NCBI RefSeq assembly: GCF_023558375.1
Contig: NZ_CP083761.1
Span: 2,846,001 to 2,910,000, forward strand
Length of the DNA: 64,000 bases
Reading direction: 5' to 3'
From: Chroococcidiopsis sp. CCMEE 29
GTDB lineage: Bacteria; Cyanobacteriota; Cyanobacteriia; Cyanobacteriales; Chroococcidiopsidaceae
Made by a program: the position numbers and the translations under genes. The notes below the pieces were generated by a model. The model was not told the DNA's origin. It worked only from the letters and a program-made list of their open reading frames with translations, and ran no database searches. This document shows, piece after piece, positions 33,300 through 42,218 of the stretch. Within the stretch, counting starts at the first letter, position 1. The number at the start of each line of letters is the position of its first letter.

Positions 33300-35846
33300 T
33301 TAGCTGAACACAGATTGCTCAGTGCTTGAGGCTTCCTCTCCCTGTTCCTGTTCAACGAACTTTTGTACACGGGTGCGGTATTCCCTCAAGATTTCATCAA
33401 CCCAATCTCGATCATGACTGTTAGCGAACAAATGTACCACTGGTTCACCTGCATCAGGCAAAATTAATATCCAACTGTCATCTTGGTGATTAAGAATCTT
33501 GACACCATCGACTAACTCTAGATTCTGCGCTGGGTGAGTTTCTACTAAATGGCGCATCAGCGCTCCCTTCACTGTCCAGGGACAGCGAACTGTGTAAGTT
33601 TTGTGGTAGACGCGAGGCAGTTCTGTCCGCATAGAAGCGAGCGATCGCTCTTGGATTGTCAGCATCTCAATCAGCTTAGCGACACAGAACATGGCATCAA
33701 ACCCTGGATGCAGCTGCGGGAAAATAAAGCCAATTTCCCCACTTCCTCCCAACACTACATTTGGAGCGCTCCTGCACTCTTCCATCAATGCCGTGGGATT
33801 TGCCTTCGTGCGAATCACCTTGGCATCGTGGCGACGAGCAATTTGTTCCACGGCACTGGAAACATGAACCGGTACCACTACCGTTCCCCTGGGATGAGCC
33901 GTCAAAATCATATTGACCATCAGCGCTGTCAATATTTCGCCCCGGATGGGGATACCAGCTTCGTCAACTAGAATCAGTTGCTCCCCATTCGCCGAAACTT
34001 GCACGCCAAAGTTTGCCTTCAATGCTTCTACGACATGACCCAGTTGAATGATTAATGCCTCTCGCTCAGCTGCGGTGACAGCGGTCTGTTTCAGGCTGGC
34101 ATTTAGTACCACCGCATCACAGCCAAATTTAGCTAACATCTGTGGTAGCACTGCTCCAGAAACCGCGTAATTATAGTCAATGACAACCTTCGAGTTACTG
34201 TGGTGAAGTGCCTCAACATTTAAATACTTTTCAAAAGCCGTACAGTAAGTGTCAACTATTTGGCTCGGATAAACCACATTGCCAATCTCGTGAATTTGCA
34301 CCCGGCGCAGGTCTTCTTTGAAATAAGCTCCCTCAATTTTCTTTTCCTTCGCTTTCGAGATATTGATTCCCTTTTGATCAATAAACTCAATCAGGATGTA
34401 ATCAGGTCGATCTGGATGCACCCGCACATGAATACCCCCAACAACTGAGAGGGTGGATACGACTGTACGAGCCATCGGGATAGCCGTTGCATCCAAGTTT
34501 TGAATATTGACCCCTACAGACATTAAACCGGCAATCAGAGAACGGGTGACCATGCGGGAAATACTGCGCTGGTCGCGGGAAACTATCACTTGGGAACCGG
34601 GTTTCAAAGTAGAACCGTAAGCCGCTCCCAACTTAACAGCAAATTCTGGCGTAATGTCGATATTCGCTAATCCAGTAACACCCCGCTGACCAAATAAATT
34701 GCGTTGCGCGATATGACCCCAAATTAAATTTATGTTCAAGGTCGCCCCAGATTCAATCTGCTTACTAGGCCAGACACGCACGGTAGGACTAATTTGTGCT
34801 TCTTCTCCCACCGTAGAAAGCGAACCCACTACAGCGCCTTCTAACACTTGAGCGCGGCGGTCTACACGGGTACCGCGAGCAATCACGCAAGCGCTGAGAC
34901 TTGCTTCCTCGCCGACGATCGCGCCATTCCAAACAATCGGACGCTTTAGGTCGGCATCAGCACCAATCGTCACGTTGTCTCCAATTACAGTTCCGGCATC
35001 AATCTGTACTCGCGCTCCAATGCGGCAGTTATTACCAATCAGGCACGGTGGTTCCAGCTTGGCACTTGGATCAATCAAAGTATTTTGACCCGTCCAAATG
35101 TTCGGAGATTGCTCCTCATAAGCATAATCAAGTCTTACCTTCCGGTATAGTGCATCGTACTGGCTCTCCCGATAAGCGTCTAAGTGACCAACATCACACC
35201 AGTAGCCTTGAGCAATGTAACCGTACATCGGCTCGTCTTTTTCCAGCAGCAAGGGGAACAATTCTTTCGAGAAGTCGCTCTCTTGATTAGCTGGCAAATA
35301 TTCCAGAACTTCCGGTTCCAGAATATATGTGCCAGTATTTACTGTGTCGGAGAAAATCTCACTGGAAGAGGGTTTCTCTAAAAACCGACGAATGCGGTGA
35401 TGCTCATCCGTAATCACCACACCAAACTCAATCGGGTTGGGAACGCGCGTTAAAACTATGGTTGCTTTTGACTTTTGACGCCTGTGAAATTCAATTGCTG
35501 CGTTTAGGTCAAAGTCGGTAATACTATCGCCACTAATCACTAAAAATGTTTCGTCTAGTAGTTCCGCAATATTTTTTACGCAGCCTGCGGTACCTAGAGG
35601 CTGGTCTTCTTCGACAGCATACGTCATCTGCACGCCAAAGTCGCTGCCATCTTGGAAGTAATCGCGCATAACATCAGGCAAATAGTGCAGGGTGGCGATT
35701 ATTTCTGTAATTTGATGCCGTTTGAGCAGATTGATAATATGTTCTGCGATCGGTCGATTCAAAATCGGCACCATCGGTTTGGGGAGGTCACAAGTTAGCG
35801 GTCTTAGCCGCGTTCCAGAACCTCCGGCCATCAACACTGCACGCAT
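33300..35846 (-). CDS. Nucleotidyltransferase / left-handed helix / phosphomannomutase-like fusion
   Basis: This 848-residue fusion has an N-terminal sugar nucleotidyltransferase ([25 protein letters not shown], residues 1-235) with the catalytic G-x-G-T-R-L and PKPM lysine. A left-handed beta-helix follows (about 250-370), then an alpha-D-phosphohexomutase-like region (about 385-830). The first domain should make GDP-mannose or a related nucleotide sugar for polysaccharides. In the mutase region, the phosphoserine loop (T-A-S-H-N-P) reads [14 protein letters not shown], the metal loop (DGDxDR) reads SANGEQL, and the sugar-binding GGExSGH reads GGSGEIGF. Catalysis by that half is thus doubtful. 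Confidence 0.88.
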   Translation of the reverse strand: MRAVLMAGGSGTRLRPLTCDLPKPMVPILNRPIAEHIINLLKRHQITEIIATLHYLPDVMRDYFQDGSDFGVQMTYAVEEDQPLGTAGCVKNIAELLDETFLVISGDSITDFDLNAAIEFHRRQKSKATIVLTRVPNPIEFGVVITDEHHRIRRFLEKPSSSEIFSDTVNTGTYILEPEVLEYLPANQESDFSKELFPLLLEKDEPMYGYIAQGYWCDVGHLDAYRESQYDALYRKVRLDYAYEEQSPNIWTGQNTLIDPSAKLEPPCLIGNNCRIGARVQIDAGTVIGDNVTIGADADLKRPIVWNGAIVGEEASLSACVIARGTRVDRRAQVLEGAVVGSLSTVGEEAQISPTVRVWPSKQIESGATLNINLIWGHIAQRNLFGQRGVTGLANIDITPEFAVKLGAAYGSTLKPGSQVIVSRDQRSISRMVTRSLIAGLMSVGVNIQNLDATAIPMARTVVSTLSVVGGIHVRVHPDRPDYILIEFIDQKGINISKAKEKKIEGAYFKEDLRRVQIHEIGNVVYPSQIVDTYCTAFEKYLNVEALHHSNSKVVIDYNYAVSGAVLPQMLAKFGCDAVVLNASLKQTAVTAAEREALIIQLGHVVEALKANFGVQVSANGEQLILVDEAGIPIRGEILTALMVNMILTAHPRGTVVVPVHVSSAVEQIARRHDAKVIRTKANPTALMEECRSAPNVVLGGSGEIGFIFPQLHPGFDAMFCVAKLIEMLTIQERSLASMRTELPRVYHKTYTVRCPWTVKGALMRHLVETHPAQNLELVDGVKILNHQDDSWILILPDAGEPVVHLFANSHDRDWVDEILREYRTRVQKFVEQEQGEEASSTEQSVFS

Positions 35847-36155
35847 AATTCCTCCTTAGGTGTTTCGACTCATCATGGTTCAAAGCCAATGATTGCCGCT
35901 ATCGCTAGTCTCTCTCTAGTTTCCTACGTCTGTCCAAACTTAAGTAACTCCCACAAGACACATCGATTAAAACTGCTTGCTGCATTAACACTACCAAACC
36001 CAGTTGTGGTTAGTATCAATCTCTATCGGTTACTCTAGACTTGAGTAAGGGAGCTGTATGCTTAAGTGACTGAGATAGCTTACAGCTGAGTCACCAAGCA
36101 GTATGAACTTAAAGGTAGCATGACGGCTTGGAATACTTGACCCGAATCCTGTCAG
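35847..36155. other. Intergenic region between divergent genes
   Basis: No gene is seen. GTGACT (36066-36071) and AGTCAC (36089-36094) form a small hairpin. The region must hold the promoters for the nucleotidyltransferase fusion (minus) and the small membrane gene (plus). Confidence 0.45.
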
Positions 36156-36359
36156 TTGCTCAAGAGGATGATCGGAATGGGTAGTTTGATCACTTTCGGT
36201 TTAATTGTGGTTTATTTTGGCGGTGTCTGGAAGTTTTGGAATGGGTTTAACCGGACGAACTTCTCTCAAAATCGGCTGTTTTTGTCGTTGTTGTGGCCAG
36301 CATTGATGGTTGCTAGTAAGTCCTATCGTCAAAACTTTAGAAAGGCGCTGAAGGGTTAA
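36156..36359 (+). CDS. Small conserved membrane protein
   Basis: This 67-residue protein has one hydrophobic helix (GMGSLITFGLIVVYFGGVWKFW) and a second weaker one (LFLSLLWPALMVASKSY), ending in basic RQNFRKALKG. Proteins of this pattern are common small cyanobacterial hypotheticals. The Met at 36168 may be the true start. It lies 21 bases before cobK and could be co-transcribed. Function is unknown. Confidence 0.6.
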   Translation: MLKRMIGMGSLITFGLIVVYFGGVWKFWNGFNRTNFSQNRLFLSLLWPALMVASKSYRQNFRKALKG

Positions 36360-36380
36360 GTAAAGAATGAAGGGTGAAGT

Positions 36381-37166
36381 GTGACTTATGAAAAGTGCCA
36401 CTTTTCAGCCTTCAGTGGACGGATCTGGCTGATTGGCGGGACTCAAGAGAGTGCTCAACTCGCAGCAGCGATCGCTCATACTCAATTGCCCTGCACGATT
36501 TCTGTGACTACAGAATCTGCTCGTTCGCTCTATCCCTCTGGATCTAACCTGCGAGTGTGGGTAGAGCGTTTAACTTTATCTCAGATAGATGAGTTTTTAC
36601 AACAGCAGCAAATCGTTGCTGTTTTAGATGCGTCCCATCCTTATGCAGTGGAAATTTCCCAAAGTGCGATCGCTGCTGCACGTAAGTGGCAAATTCCTTA
36701 TCTCCGCTACGAACGCCCGGTTTTAGAGCAGGAGGAAAATTTAGCTAGCTTTGAAGCTTTGTTATCAGGGAAATACTTGCAGGGACAGCGGGTATTGCTC
36801 ACTGTAGGATATAGACCCTTGCAGCTGTTTCAGCCTTGGCAGGAGCGAGCAACTTTGTTTGCCAGACTTTTACCTTCGGCGATCGCTTTAGAAGCAGCCA
36901 TTAAGGCTGGGTTCACACCAGACCGCTTGATTTGTCTACGTCCTCCGATTTCAGCTGAATTGGAAAAGGCACTGTGGCAGCAATGGAAAATTTCCCTCGT
37001 TGTTACCAAGGCATCTGGAACAGCTGGCGGAGAAGACATCAAGCGCACTGTTGCTGCTGAGTTAGGTATTCCTTTAATCGCAATCAATAGACCAACGGTT
37101 GAATATCCGCAACAAACTAGTGATTTGTCACACGCTCTAGAGTTTTGTCTGGTTCAATATAACTGA
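36381..37166 (+). CDS. cobK: Precorrin-6A reductase
   Basis: This 261-residue NADPH-dependent reductase of the aerobic/anaerobic corrin ring pathway (CobK/CbiJ) has an N-terminal Rossmann motif WLIGGTQESAQLA, VLDASHPYAVEISQSA near residues 81-96, and VVTKASGTAGGEDIKRTVAAELGIPLIAINRP near the C-terminus, all family hallmarks. The GTG at 36381 is the likely start; up to 12 N-terminal residues before RIWLIGGTQ are variable. cobI lies 18 kb away in the same window. Confidence 0.9.
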   Translation: MTYEKCHFSAFSGRIWLIGGTQESAQLAAAIAHTQLPCTISVTTESARSLYPSGSNLRVWVERLTLSQIDEFLQQQQIVAVLDASHPYAVEISQSAIAAARKWQIPYLRYERPVLEQEENLASFEALLSGKYLQGQRVLLTVGYRPLQLFQPWQERATLFARLLPSAIALEAAIKAGFTPDRLICLRPPISAELEKALWQQWKISLVVTKASGTAGGEDIKRTVAAELGIPLIAINRPTVEYPQQTSDLSHALEFCLVQYN

Positions 37167-37436
37167 ACTAAAAAAAATTTTTATTTTTGCCTTTTTGCGC
37201 TTTACTTTATTCAGCTTTTGATTTATTATTTAATAATGGAAATCTGTGCTTTTTCGAAATAGCTTGAATATTTCCATTATAAAATAAGCAATACCATATA
37301 ATCGCTGCGGCTTCAACCACCTCAAGCTTTTAAAATTTCTATTTTTCTATCAATAAAGCCAACGAGAAAATAAAGAAATTATTTGTTTCCGCTGAATTTC
37401 TTAAAAAATTCTTTAACATAAATTCATATTTTTAAG

Positions 37437-38441
37437 ATGGCTTTAACCATGCGTGCAATGGTTTTGGAGCAGCCCGGTAGACCCTTGCGGGCAACTGAAC
37501 TACCAGTACCGACACCGAATCCAGAACAAGTACTAATTCGCGTTCGTGCTTGTGCTGTTTGTCGGACAGATTTGCACATTGTGGATGGAGAACTACCACA
37601 GCCAAAACTCCCGCTTGTGCCTGGTCATCAAATTGTGGGTATAGTAGAGGCGCTTGGCGATCGCGTGCAGCAATTTAGAGTAGGCGATCGCGTTGGCGTT
37701 CCCTGGCTAGGATATACCTGTAATCATTGCCGCTACTGCCTAACTGGGCGTGAAAATCTTTGTGATACTCCGCAATTCACTGGTTACCAAATTGACGGGG
37801 GTTACGCCGAATACACCGTTGCAGACGAGCGCTTTTGCTTTCCGATTCCAGAAGGTTACCCGGATTTGCAAGCTGCCCCTTTGTTGTGTGCTGGGTTGAT
37901 TGGCTATCGCTCCTACAGCATGACGGGTGATGCACAACGGCTGGGTTTTTATGGCTTTGGTGCAGCTGCCCATATTCTGGTACAGTTGGCTCAATATCAG
38001 GGGCGACAAGTCTATGCCTTTACTCGCGCTGGTGATATAAAGGGACAACAATTTGCCCTTGACTTGGGTGCTGCATGGGCTGGTGGTTCTGACGAGTTAC
38101 CTCCAGAACCGTTAGATGCGGCAATTATCTTTGCTCCAATTGGTTCGCTGGTTCCCGCTGCTTTGCGTGCGGTTGCCAAAGGAGGTGTGGTAGTCTGCGC
38201 TGGTATTCATATGAGTGATATCCCTTCATTTCCTTATGAAATTTTGTGGGAAGAACGAGTGCTGCGATCGGTTGCTAATCTGACTCGCCAAGATGGAAAA
38301 GAATTTCTAGCGTTAGCGCCTAAAGTTCCCATTCACACCCAAGTGAATCCCTTCCCTCTAAATGAAGCGAATGAAGCTCTTGATGCTTTGCGTAGTGGCA
38401 AAATTAATGGCGCAGCCGTGTTAGTGGTTAAGCATGAATAA
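37437..38441 (+). CDS. Zinc-dependent alcohol dehydrogenase
   Basis: This 334-residue medium-chain dehydrogenase has catalytic zinc ligands Cys (CAVCRTDLH, second Cys), His in PGHQIVG, and a later Cys in LLCAGLIGY. The structural zinc site is CNHCRYCLTGRENLC. The Rossmann part is LGFYGFGAAAHILVQLA, with the usual GxGxxG read as G-F-G-A-A-A. It interconverts alcohols and aldehydes with NAD(P). It overlaps the following ggt start by 8 bases, so the two are translationally coupled. The 270 bases upstream are strongly AT-rich. Confidence 0.92.
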   Translation: MALTMRAMVLEQPGRPLRATELPVPTPNPEQVLIRVRACAVCRTDLHIVDGELPQPKLPLVPGHQIVGIVEALGDRVQQFRVGDRVGVPWLGYTCNHCRYCLTGRENLCDTPQFTGYQIDGGYAEYTVADERFCFPIPEGYPDLQAAPLLCAGLIGYRSYSMTGDAQRLGFYGFGAAAHILVQLAQYQGRQVYAFTRAGDIKGQQFALDLGAAWAGGSDELPPEPLDAAIIFAPIGSLVPAALRAVAKGGVVVCAGIHMSDIPSFPYEILWEERVLRSVANLTRQDGKEFLALAPKVPIHTQVNPFPLNEANEALDALRSGKINGAAVLVVKHE

Positions 38442-39981
38442 AACAACTCACGGCACTATTGCCGCTGGAGATCAAAAAACAGCTCAAGCAGGTATTGAAA
38501 TCTTCCGATTAGGCGGCAATGCATTTGATGCTGCGGCTGCGGCAGTTTTAGCATCATTTGTAACTGAACCTGCGCTGACTTCTGCGGCTGGTGGAGGTTT
38601 CCTCTTAGCGCATACCAAGGATAACAATAATATTTTATTCGATTTTTTTTCACAAACTCCCCGTCGAAAAAGAATTCAGGCTGAGCTAAACTTCTATCCC
38701 GTTGAAGTTAACTTTGGCGATGCCTTGCAAGAGTTTCATATCGGTCTTGGTTCAATGGCAGTACCAGGCAATATTGGAGGGATTTTCCACGTTCAAAAAA
38801 AATTAGGTAGATTACCCTTTAAGGTTGTTGCTGAACCAGCAGTCTACTATGCAAAAAACGGTGTAGCAATCAATGAATTTCAATCCTACTGTTTCACAAT
38901 CCTTAAAGAGATTTTGACTGCCTCTAGAGAAGCACGCCAAGTATATGCTCCCGGTGGAGTGCTTCTTCAAGCTGGAGAAAAATTATTTATGAGAGATTTT
39001 GCTGAGAGTTTGAGTTACTTAGCTGAAAAGGGAGTCAATGAATTTTACGAAGGAGAGATGGCTCAACAGTTAGTAAAAGATTGTCAAGCTTATGGAGGCT
39101 ACTTAACATCAGAGGATCTCAAAAATTATCAGGTAATAGAAAGAAAACCACTTGTTGTCAACTATCGAGATAATATCTTTTTGACGAATCCTCCACCTAG
39201 TTCGGGTGGCATATTAATTGCTTTTGCTTTAGAACTCTTATCAAAAGTTAATTTCCAACCTATTACTTTTGGGACTTCTCTTCATCTGCAAATGTTAGCT
39301 GAAGTAATGCGTTTAACAAATGAAGCCAGAAAAGATGGATATAACACTAATCTTTACCAAACAAATATTGATAAAACGTTTTTATCTACTGAACATGTTG
39401 CTCAATATCAGCAACAATTAACCGCAGCTACTAATAAATGGGGTAGCACTACTCACGTCAGCGTAATAGATGCAGAAGGCAATGCTGCTAGTGTTACTAC
39501 TTCTAATGGCGAAGGCTCTTCCTATATGATTCCAGGCACAGGTATAATGGTTAACAATATGCTTGGCGAGGAAGATTTAAATCCGCATGGCTTCCATCAG
39601 TGGCAAGAGAATGTACGTATTTCTTCAATGATGGCCCCAACTATAGTACTGAAAGATAATCAACCAGAAATTGTTCTGGGTTCTGGTGGTTCTAACCGGA
39701 TTAGAACCGCGATCTTGCAAGTTATTTCTAATATAATTGATTTTAAAATGCCTGTTGATGCGGCAGTCAATAGTCCCCGCGTTCACTGGGAAAATAATCT
39801 ATTTAATTTAGAGCCAGGATTTAGTGAGGAAGCAATAAAAAGCCAATCCTCTAACACTCAACTGGTTCTATGGAACAAGAAGAATATGTTTTTTGGTGGC
39901 GTACACACCGTAATGGAATCAGCAGGATTAATTGAAGGTGCTGGCGATCAACGTAGAAGCGGCGCGATCGCCTCTATCTAA
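38434..39981 (+). CDS. ggt: Gamma-glutamyltranspeptidase
   Basis: This 515-residue N-terminal-nucleophile hydrolase cleaves or transfers gamma-glutamyl groups (glutathione and conjugates). It has GGNAFDAAAAAVLASFVTEP near residue 29, and the autoprocessing/catalytic Thr in STTHVSVIDAEGNAASVTTSNGEGSS. The oxyanion-site GSGGSNRIRTAILQVI is conserved. No signal peptide is visible, unlike periplasmic Ggt, so the enzyme may be cytoplasmic. Its codon use is more AT-rich than the flanking core genes. It overlaps adh by 8 bases and faces the DAHP synthase gene 14 bases away. Confidence 0.92.
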   Translation: MNKTTHGTIAAGDQKTAQAGIEIFRLGGNAFDAAAAAVLASFVTEPALTSAAGGGFLLAHTKDNNNILFDFFSQTPRRKRIQAELNFYPVEVNFGDALQEFHIGLGSMAVPGNIGGIFHVQKKLGRLPFKVVAEPAVYYAKNGVAINEFQSYCFTILKEILTASREARQVYAPGGVLLQAGEKLFMRDFAESLSYLAEKGVNEFYEGEMAQQLVKDCQAYGGYLTSEDLKNYQVIERKPLVVNYRDNIFLTNPPPSSGGILIAFALELLSKVNFQPITFGTSLHLQMLAEVMRLTNEARKDGYNTNLYQTNIDKTFLSTEHVAQYQQQLTAATNKWGSTTHVSVIDAEGNAASVTTSNGEGSSYMIPGTGIMVNNMLGEEDLNPHGFHQWQENVRISSMMAPTIVLKDNQPEIVLGSGGSNRIRTAILQVISNIIDFKMPVDAAVNSPRVHWENNLFNLEPGFSEEAIKSQSSNTQLVLWNKKNMFFGGVHTVMESAGLIEGAGDQRRSGAIASI

Positions 39982-39994
39982 TGGCATTATAGAT

Positions 39995-41062
39995 CTATTT
40001 CTGCTCAAAATCTTTATTTTTTAGTTTTTCATATGCAGAGAAAATAATTTTTTCTGTTTCCTCCCAGCTAATACATTTATCTGTCACAGAAACACCATAT
40101 TTTAATTGTTCTAAGTTTTTGGTAATTGATTGATTTCCTTCATATAAATTCGATTCTAGCATCATGCCAACTATTGATGTGTTACCATCTAATATTTGGT
40201 GAATGATATTTTCAAAGGCAATAGCTTGTAGCTTATAGTCTTTATTTGAATTGCCGTGGCTACAGTCGATCACGATTCTTGGTGATACACTTTCCTTTTT
40301 TAATTTCTCTTCTGTTAATCTGACATTTTCCGCATTAAAGTTTGGCTTACCCCCACCGCCTCGTAAAATAATATGACCATAGGCATTCCCTTTAGTTTTG
40401 AAAACGCTTACCCGTCCTGTTTGGTCAATTCCTAGGAAATGGTGAGGTACTCTCGCTGAGTGTAAAGCATTTAAAGCGACTTGAATGCCGCCATCCGTGC
40501 CATTTTTGAAACCTACAGGCATCGAAAGTCCACTTGCCATTTCACGGTGAGTTTGCGATTCGGTCGTTCTAGCTCCGATTGCTGACCATGAAATAAGTTC
40601 ACTGATATACTGAGGGACTATAGGATCGAGAGCTTCTGTAGCAGTAGGCAATCCCATTCCAGCCATTTTTAGCAGCAAGCTACGCGCAATAAATAACCCC
40701 TTTTCTATATGGAATGAATCATCCATATCAGGGTCGTTAATTAATCCTTTCCATCCCACAGTTGTTCTAGGTTTTTCAAAGTAAACCCTCATGATTAGCA
40801 GCAGTTTATCTTTGACTTTATCCGCCAAAATTTTTAGTCTCCCTGCATATTCTTCAGCTGCTTTGACATCATGAATGGAACAGGGACCAACGACTATAAA
40901 CTTCCTGCTGTCGATACCTTCAAGAATATCTTCTATTTCCTTTCTGGATTTCAAAACAGTTTCTGCTGCTGCCTCAGTCAAAGGTAATTTTGACTTAATT
41001 TCATGCGGAGTTATTAAAGTTTGGGAATCTTCAATATGAATGTTAAATAATTGGTCTGGCAT
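39995..41062 (-). CDS. 3-Deoxy-7-phosphoheptulonate (DAHP) synthase, class I
   Basis: This 355-residue AroF/G/H-type enzyme condenses phosphoenolpyruvate and erythrose 4-phosphate, the first step of the shikimate pathway. It has VVGPCSIHDVKAAEEYAGRL, the PEP-binding RVYFEKPRTTVGWKGLINDP, GARTTESQTHREMASG, and the metal ligands in DCSHGNSNKD and MLESNLYEGNQ. A class I AroG-like copy is additional to general supply in many cyanobacteria and often sits in secondary-metabolite loci. The convergent adh-ggt pair shares its AT-rich character. Confidence 0.94.
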   Translation of the reverse strand: MPDQLFNIHIEDSQTLITPHEIKSKLPLTEAAAETVLKSRKEIEDILEGIDSRKFIVVGPCSIHDVKAAEEYAGRLKILADKVKDKLLLIMRVYFEKPRTTVGWKGLINDPDMDDSFHIEKGLFIARSLLLKMAGMGLPTATEALDPIVPQYISELISWSAIGARTTESQTHREMASGLSMPVGFKNGTDGGIQVALNALHSARVPHHFLGIDQTGRVSVFKTKGNAYGHIILRGGGGKPNFNAENVRLTEEKLKKESVSPRIVIDCSHGNSNKDYKLQAIAFENIIHQILDGNTSIVGMMLESNLYEGNQSITKNLEQLKYGVSVTDKCISWEETEKIIFSAYEKLKNKDFEQK

Positions 41063-41234
41063 AGGACAGATTTCTAGATTAGGGTAGGTCGTAAGGATGC
41101 AGTTATGATTGTAAAGCTATAGGCGATCGCATCCAACATTTATCACTCCAAATTAAATTTAGGTAGTGCCGGATACTCATAGCCCTTCCAAAGCATCTAT
41201 TTTAGCAATGACAATCTCGTAGAGATAGTAAATT

Positions 41235-41528
41235 TCAGCGTTTGATTTCAAATCCCTGCATTCCTTCAGGTGCCTCGGACTCAACCACCACATCTTTGAC
41301 TACAGCAGCTGATCCCTGGTAACACCAGTTAATCATCTCCTCAACCATATCCCTGCTGCCTTCAAAAACAGCTTCCACTTGTCCATCAGGAAGATTACGT
41401 ACCCAGCCGCTTAGTCCCAAGTCGTTAGCTGCCTTCCGGGTTGACATCCGATAACCAACCCCTTGGACTTTTCCAGTGATAAAAACATGTACTCGGATTT
41501 TATTGTGTAGCGGTGACGGATCTTGCAT
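41235..41528 (-). CDS. acyP: Acylphosphatase
   Basis: This is a ferredoxin-like acylphosphatase of about 97 residues from the Met at 41528. It hydrolyses carboxyl-phosphate bonds such as acetyl or carbamoyl phosphate. The substrate loop GKVQGVGYR carries the catalytic Arg, and GLSGWVRNLPDGQVEAVFEG carries the catalytic Asn. The longer frame to 41567 adds residues not seen in the family. It is a single gene. Confidence 0.92.
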   Translation of the reverse strand: MQDPSPLHNKIRVHVFITGKVQGVGYRMSTRKAANDLGLSGWVRNLPDGQVEAVFEGSRDMVEEMINWCYQGSAAVVKDVVVESEAPEGMQGFEIKR

Positions 41529-41715
41529 TAACTTTTGCCTGTTTATGAAAGTGTTCCAGGTCAACATTTTTGCCTTCCATCTTAAACAAGACTGGCGCTA
41601 GCTCAATAGCTAACGCCAATCAATGCCTTATCTGTCAGGGCAATTTGAATTACTTTACCGCTTGTCCTGTTATTTAATTAATGCACAGACAGTTTTTTAT
41701 CAAAATTCACGTTTT

Positions 41716-42033
41716 TTAGTCGTCATCATCGTCCCGATCGCGGTCACGAGATCTGTATTCCCGGTCTTCATCATCATCGTCCCGATCGCGATACCTGTGC
41801 CGACGTTCTTCATCTTCGTCATCATCATCCCGATCGCGATCGCGAGATCTGTACTCCCGGTCTTCATCGCGATCGCGATACCTGTGCCGACGTTCTTCAT
41901 CGTCATCATCGTCCTGATCACGGTCACGAGATCTGTATTCCCGGTCTTCATTGCGATCGCGATACTCGCGTTCATCATCGCGGCGTCCTTGTGGGAATCC
42001 TGGTATACCCTTGAAAAAATCGCCGATTCCCAT
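41716..42033 (-). CDS. Arg/Asp-repeat low-complexity protein
   Basis: This 105-residue protein starts MGIGDFFKGIPGFPQGRRDD and then consists of near-exact repeats of DREYRSRDRD, DDDDDEERRHRYRDRDE and variants, roughly 28 residues per unit. The GCGATCGC (HIP1) sites inside the repeats encode the RDRD steps. The opposite strand and another minus frame are open too, which is a by-product of the repeat. A good upstream GGAGG (42041-42045) supports this frame. It is probably a disordered, charged protein of unknown role. Confidence 0.6.
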   Translation of the reverse strand: MGIGDFFKGIPGFPQGRRDDEREYRDRNEDREYRSRDRDQDDDDDEERRHRYRDRDEDREYRSRDRDRDDDDEDEERRHRYRDRDDDDEDREYRSRDRDRDDDDD

Positions 42034-42146
42034 ATTTTTCCTCCAAATTAATGGAAAATGTTTTTTGTTGAAACGATGCTTACTTTATTAGTTTGTCATA
42101 GTGGTTTTCAGCCATATCTCTTCCACGGGGTATAACTAGAGATAAA

Positions 42147-42189
42147 AAAGGTTATAGCTTTTGGGGGAGGAGCTAAAACTACAACCTTT
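42147..42189. terminator. Hairpin downstream of aconitase
   Basis: AAAGGTT (42147-42153) pairs with AACCTTT (42183-42189). TAGC and flanking bases extend it (AAAGGTTATAGCTTTT against AGCTAAAACTACAACCTTT), with A-rich sequence outside, suiting either strand as a terminator. Confidence 0.6.
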
Positions 42190-42218
42190 GAAGATTTGGG
42201 ACGATTCAGAAACTATCT

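Noticed and set aside
41623-42051. Hydrophobic 142-residue ORF opposite the Arg/Asp-repeat gene
   Set aside because: It is the antisense reading of Arg/Asp repeats, producing Ile/Val/Pro runs; the minus-strand frame has the better start and ribosome-binding site.
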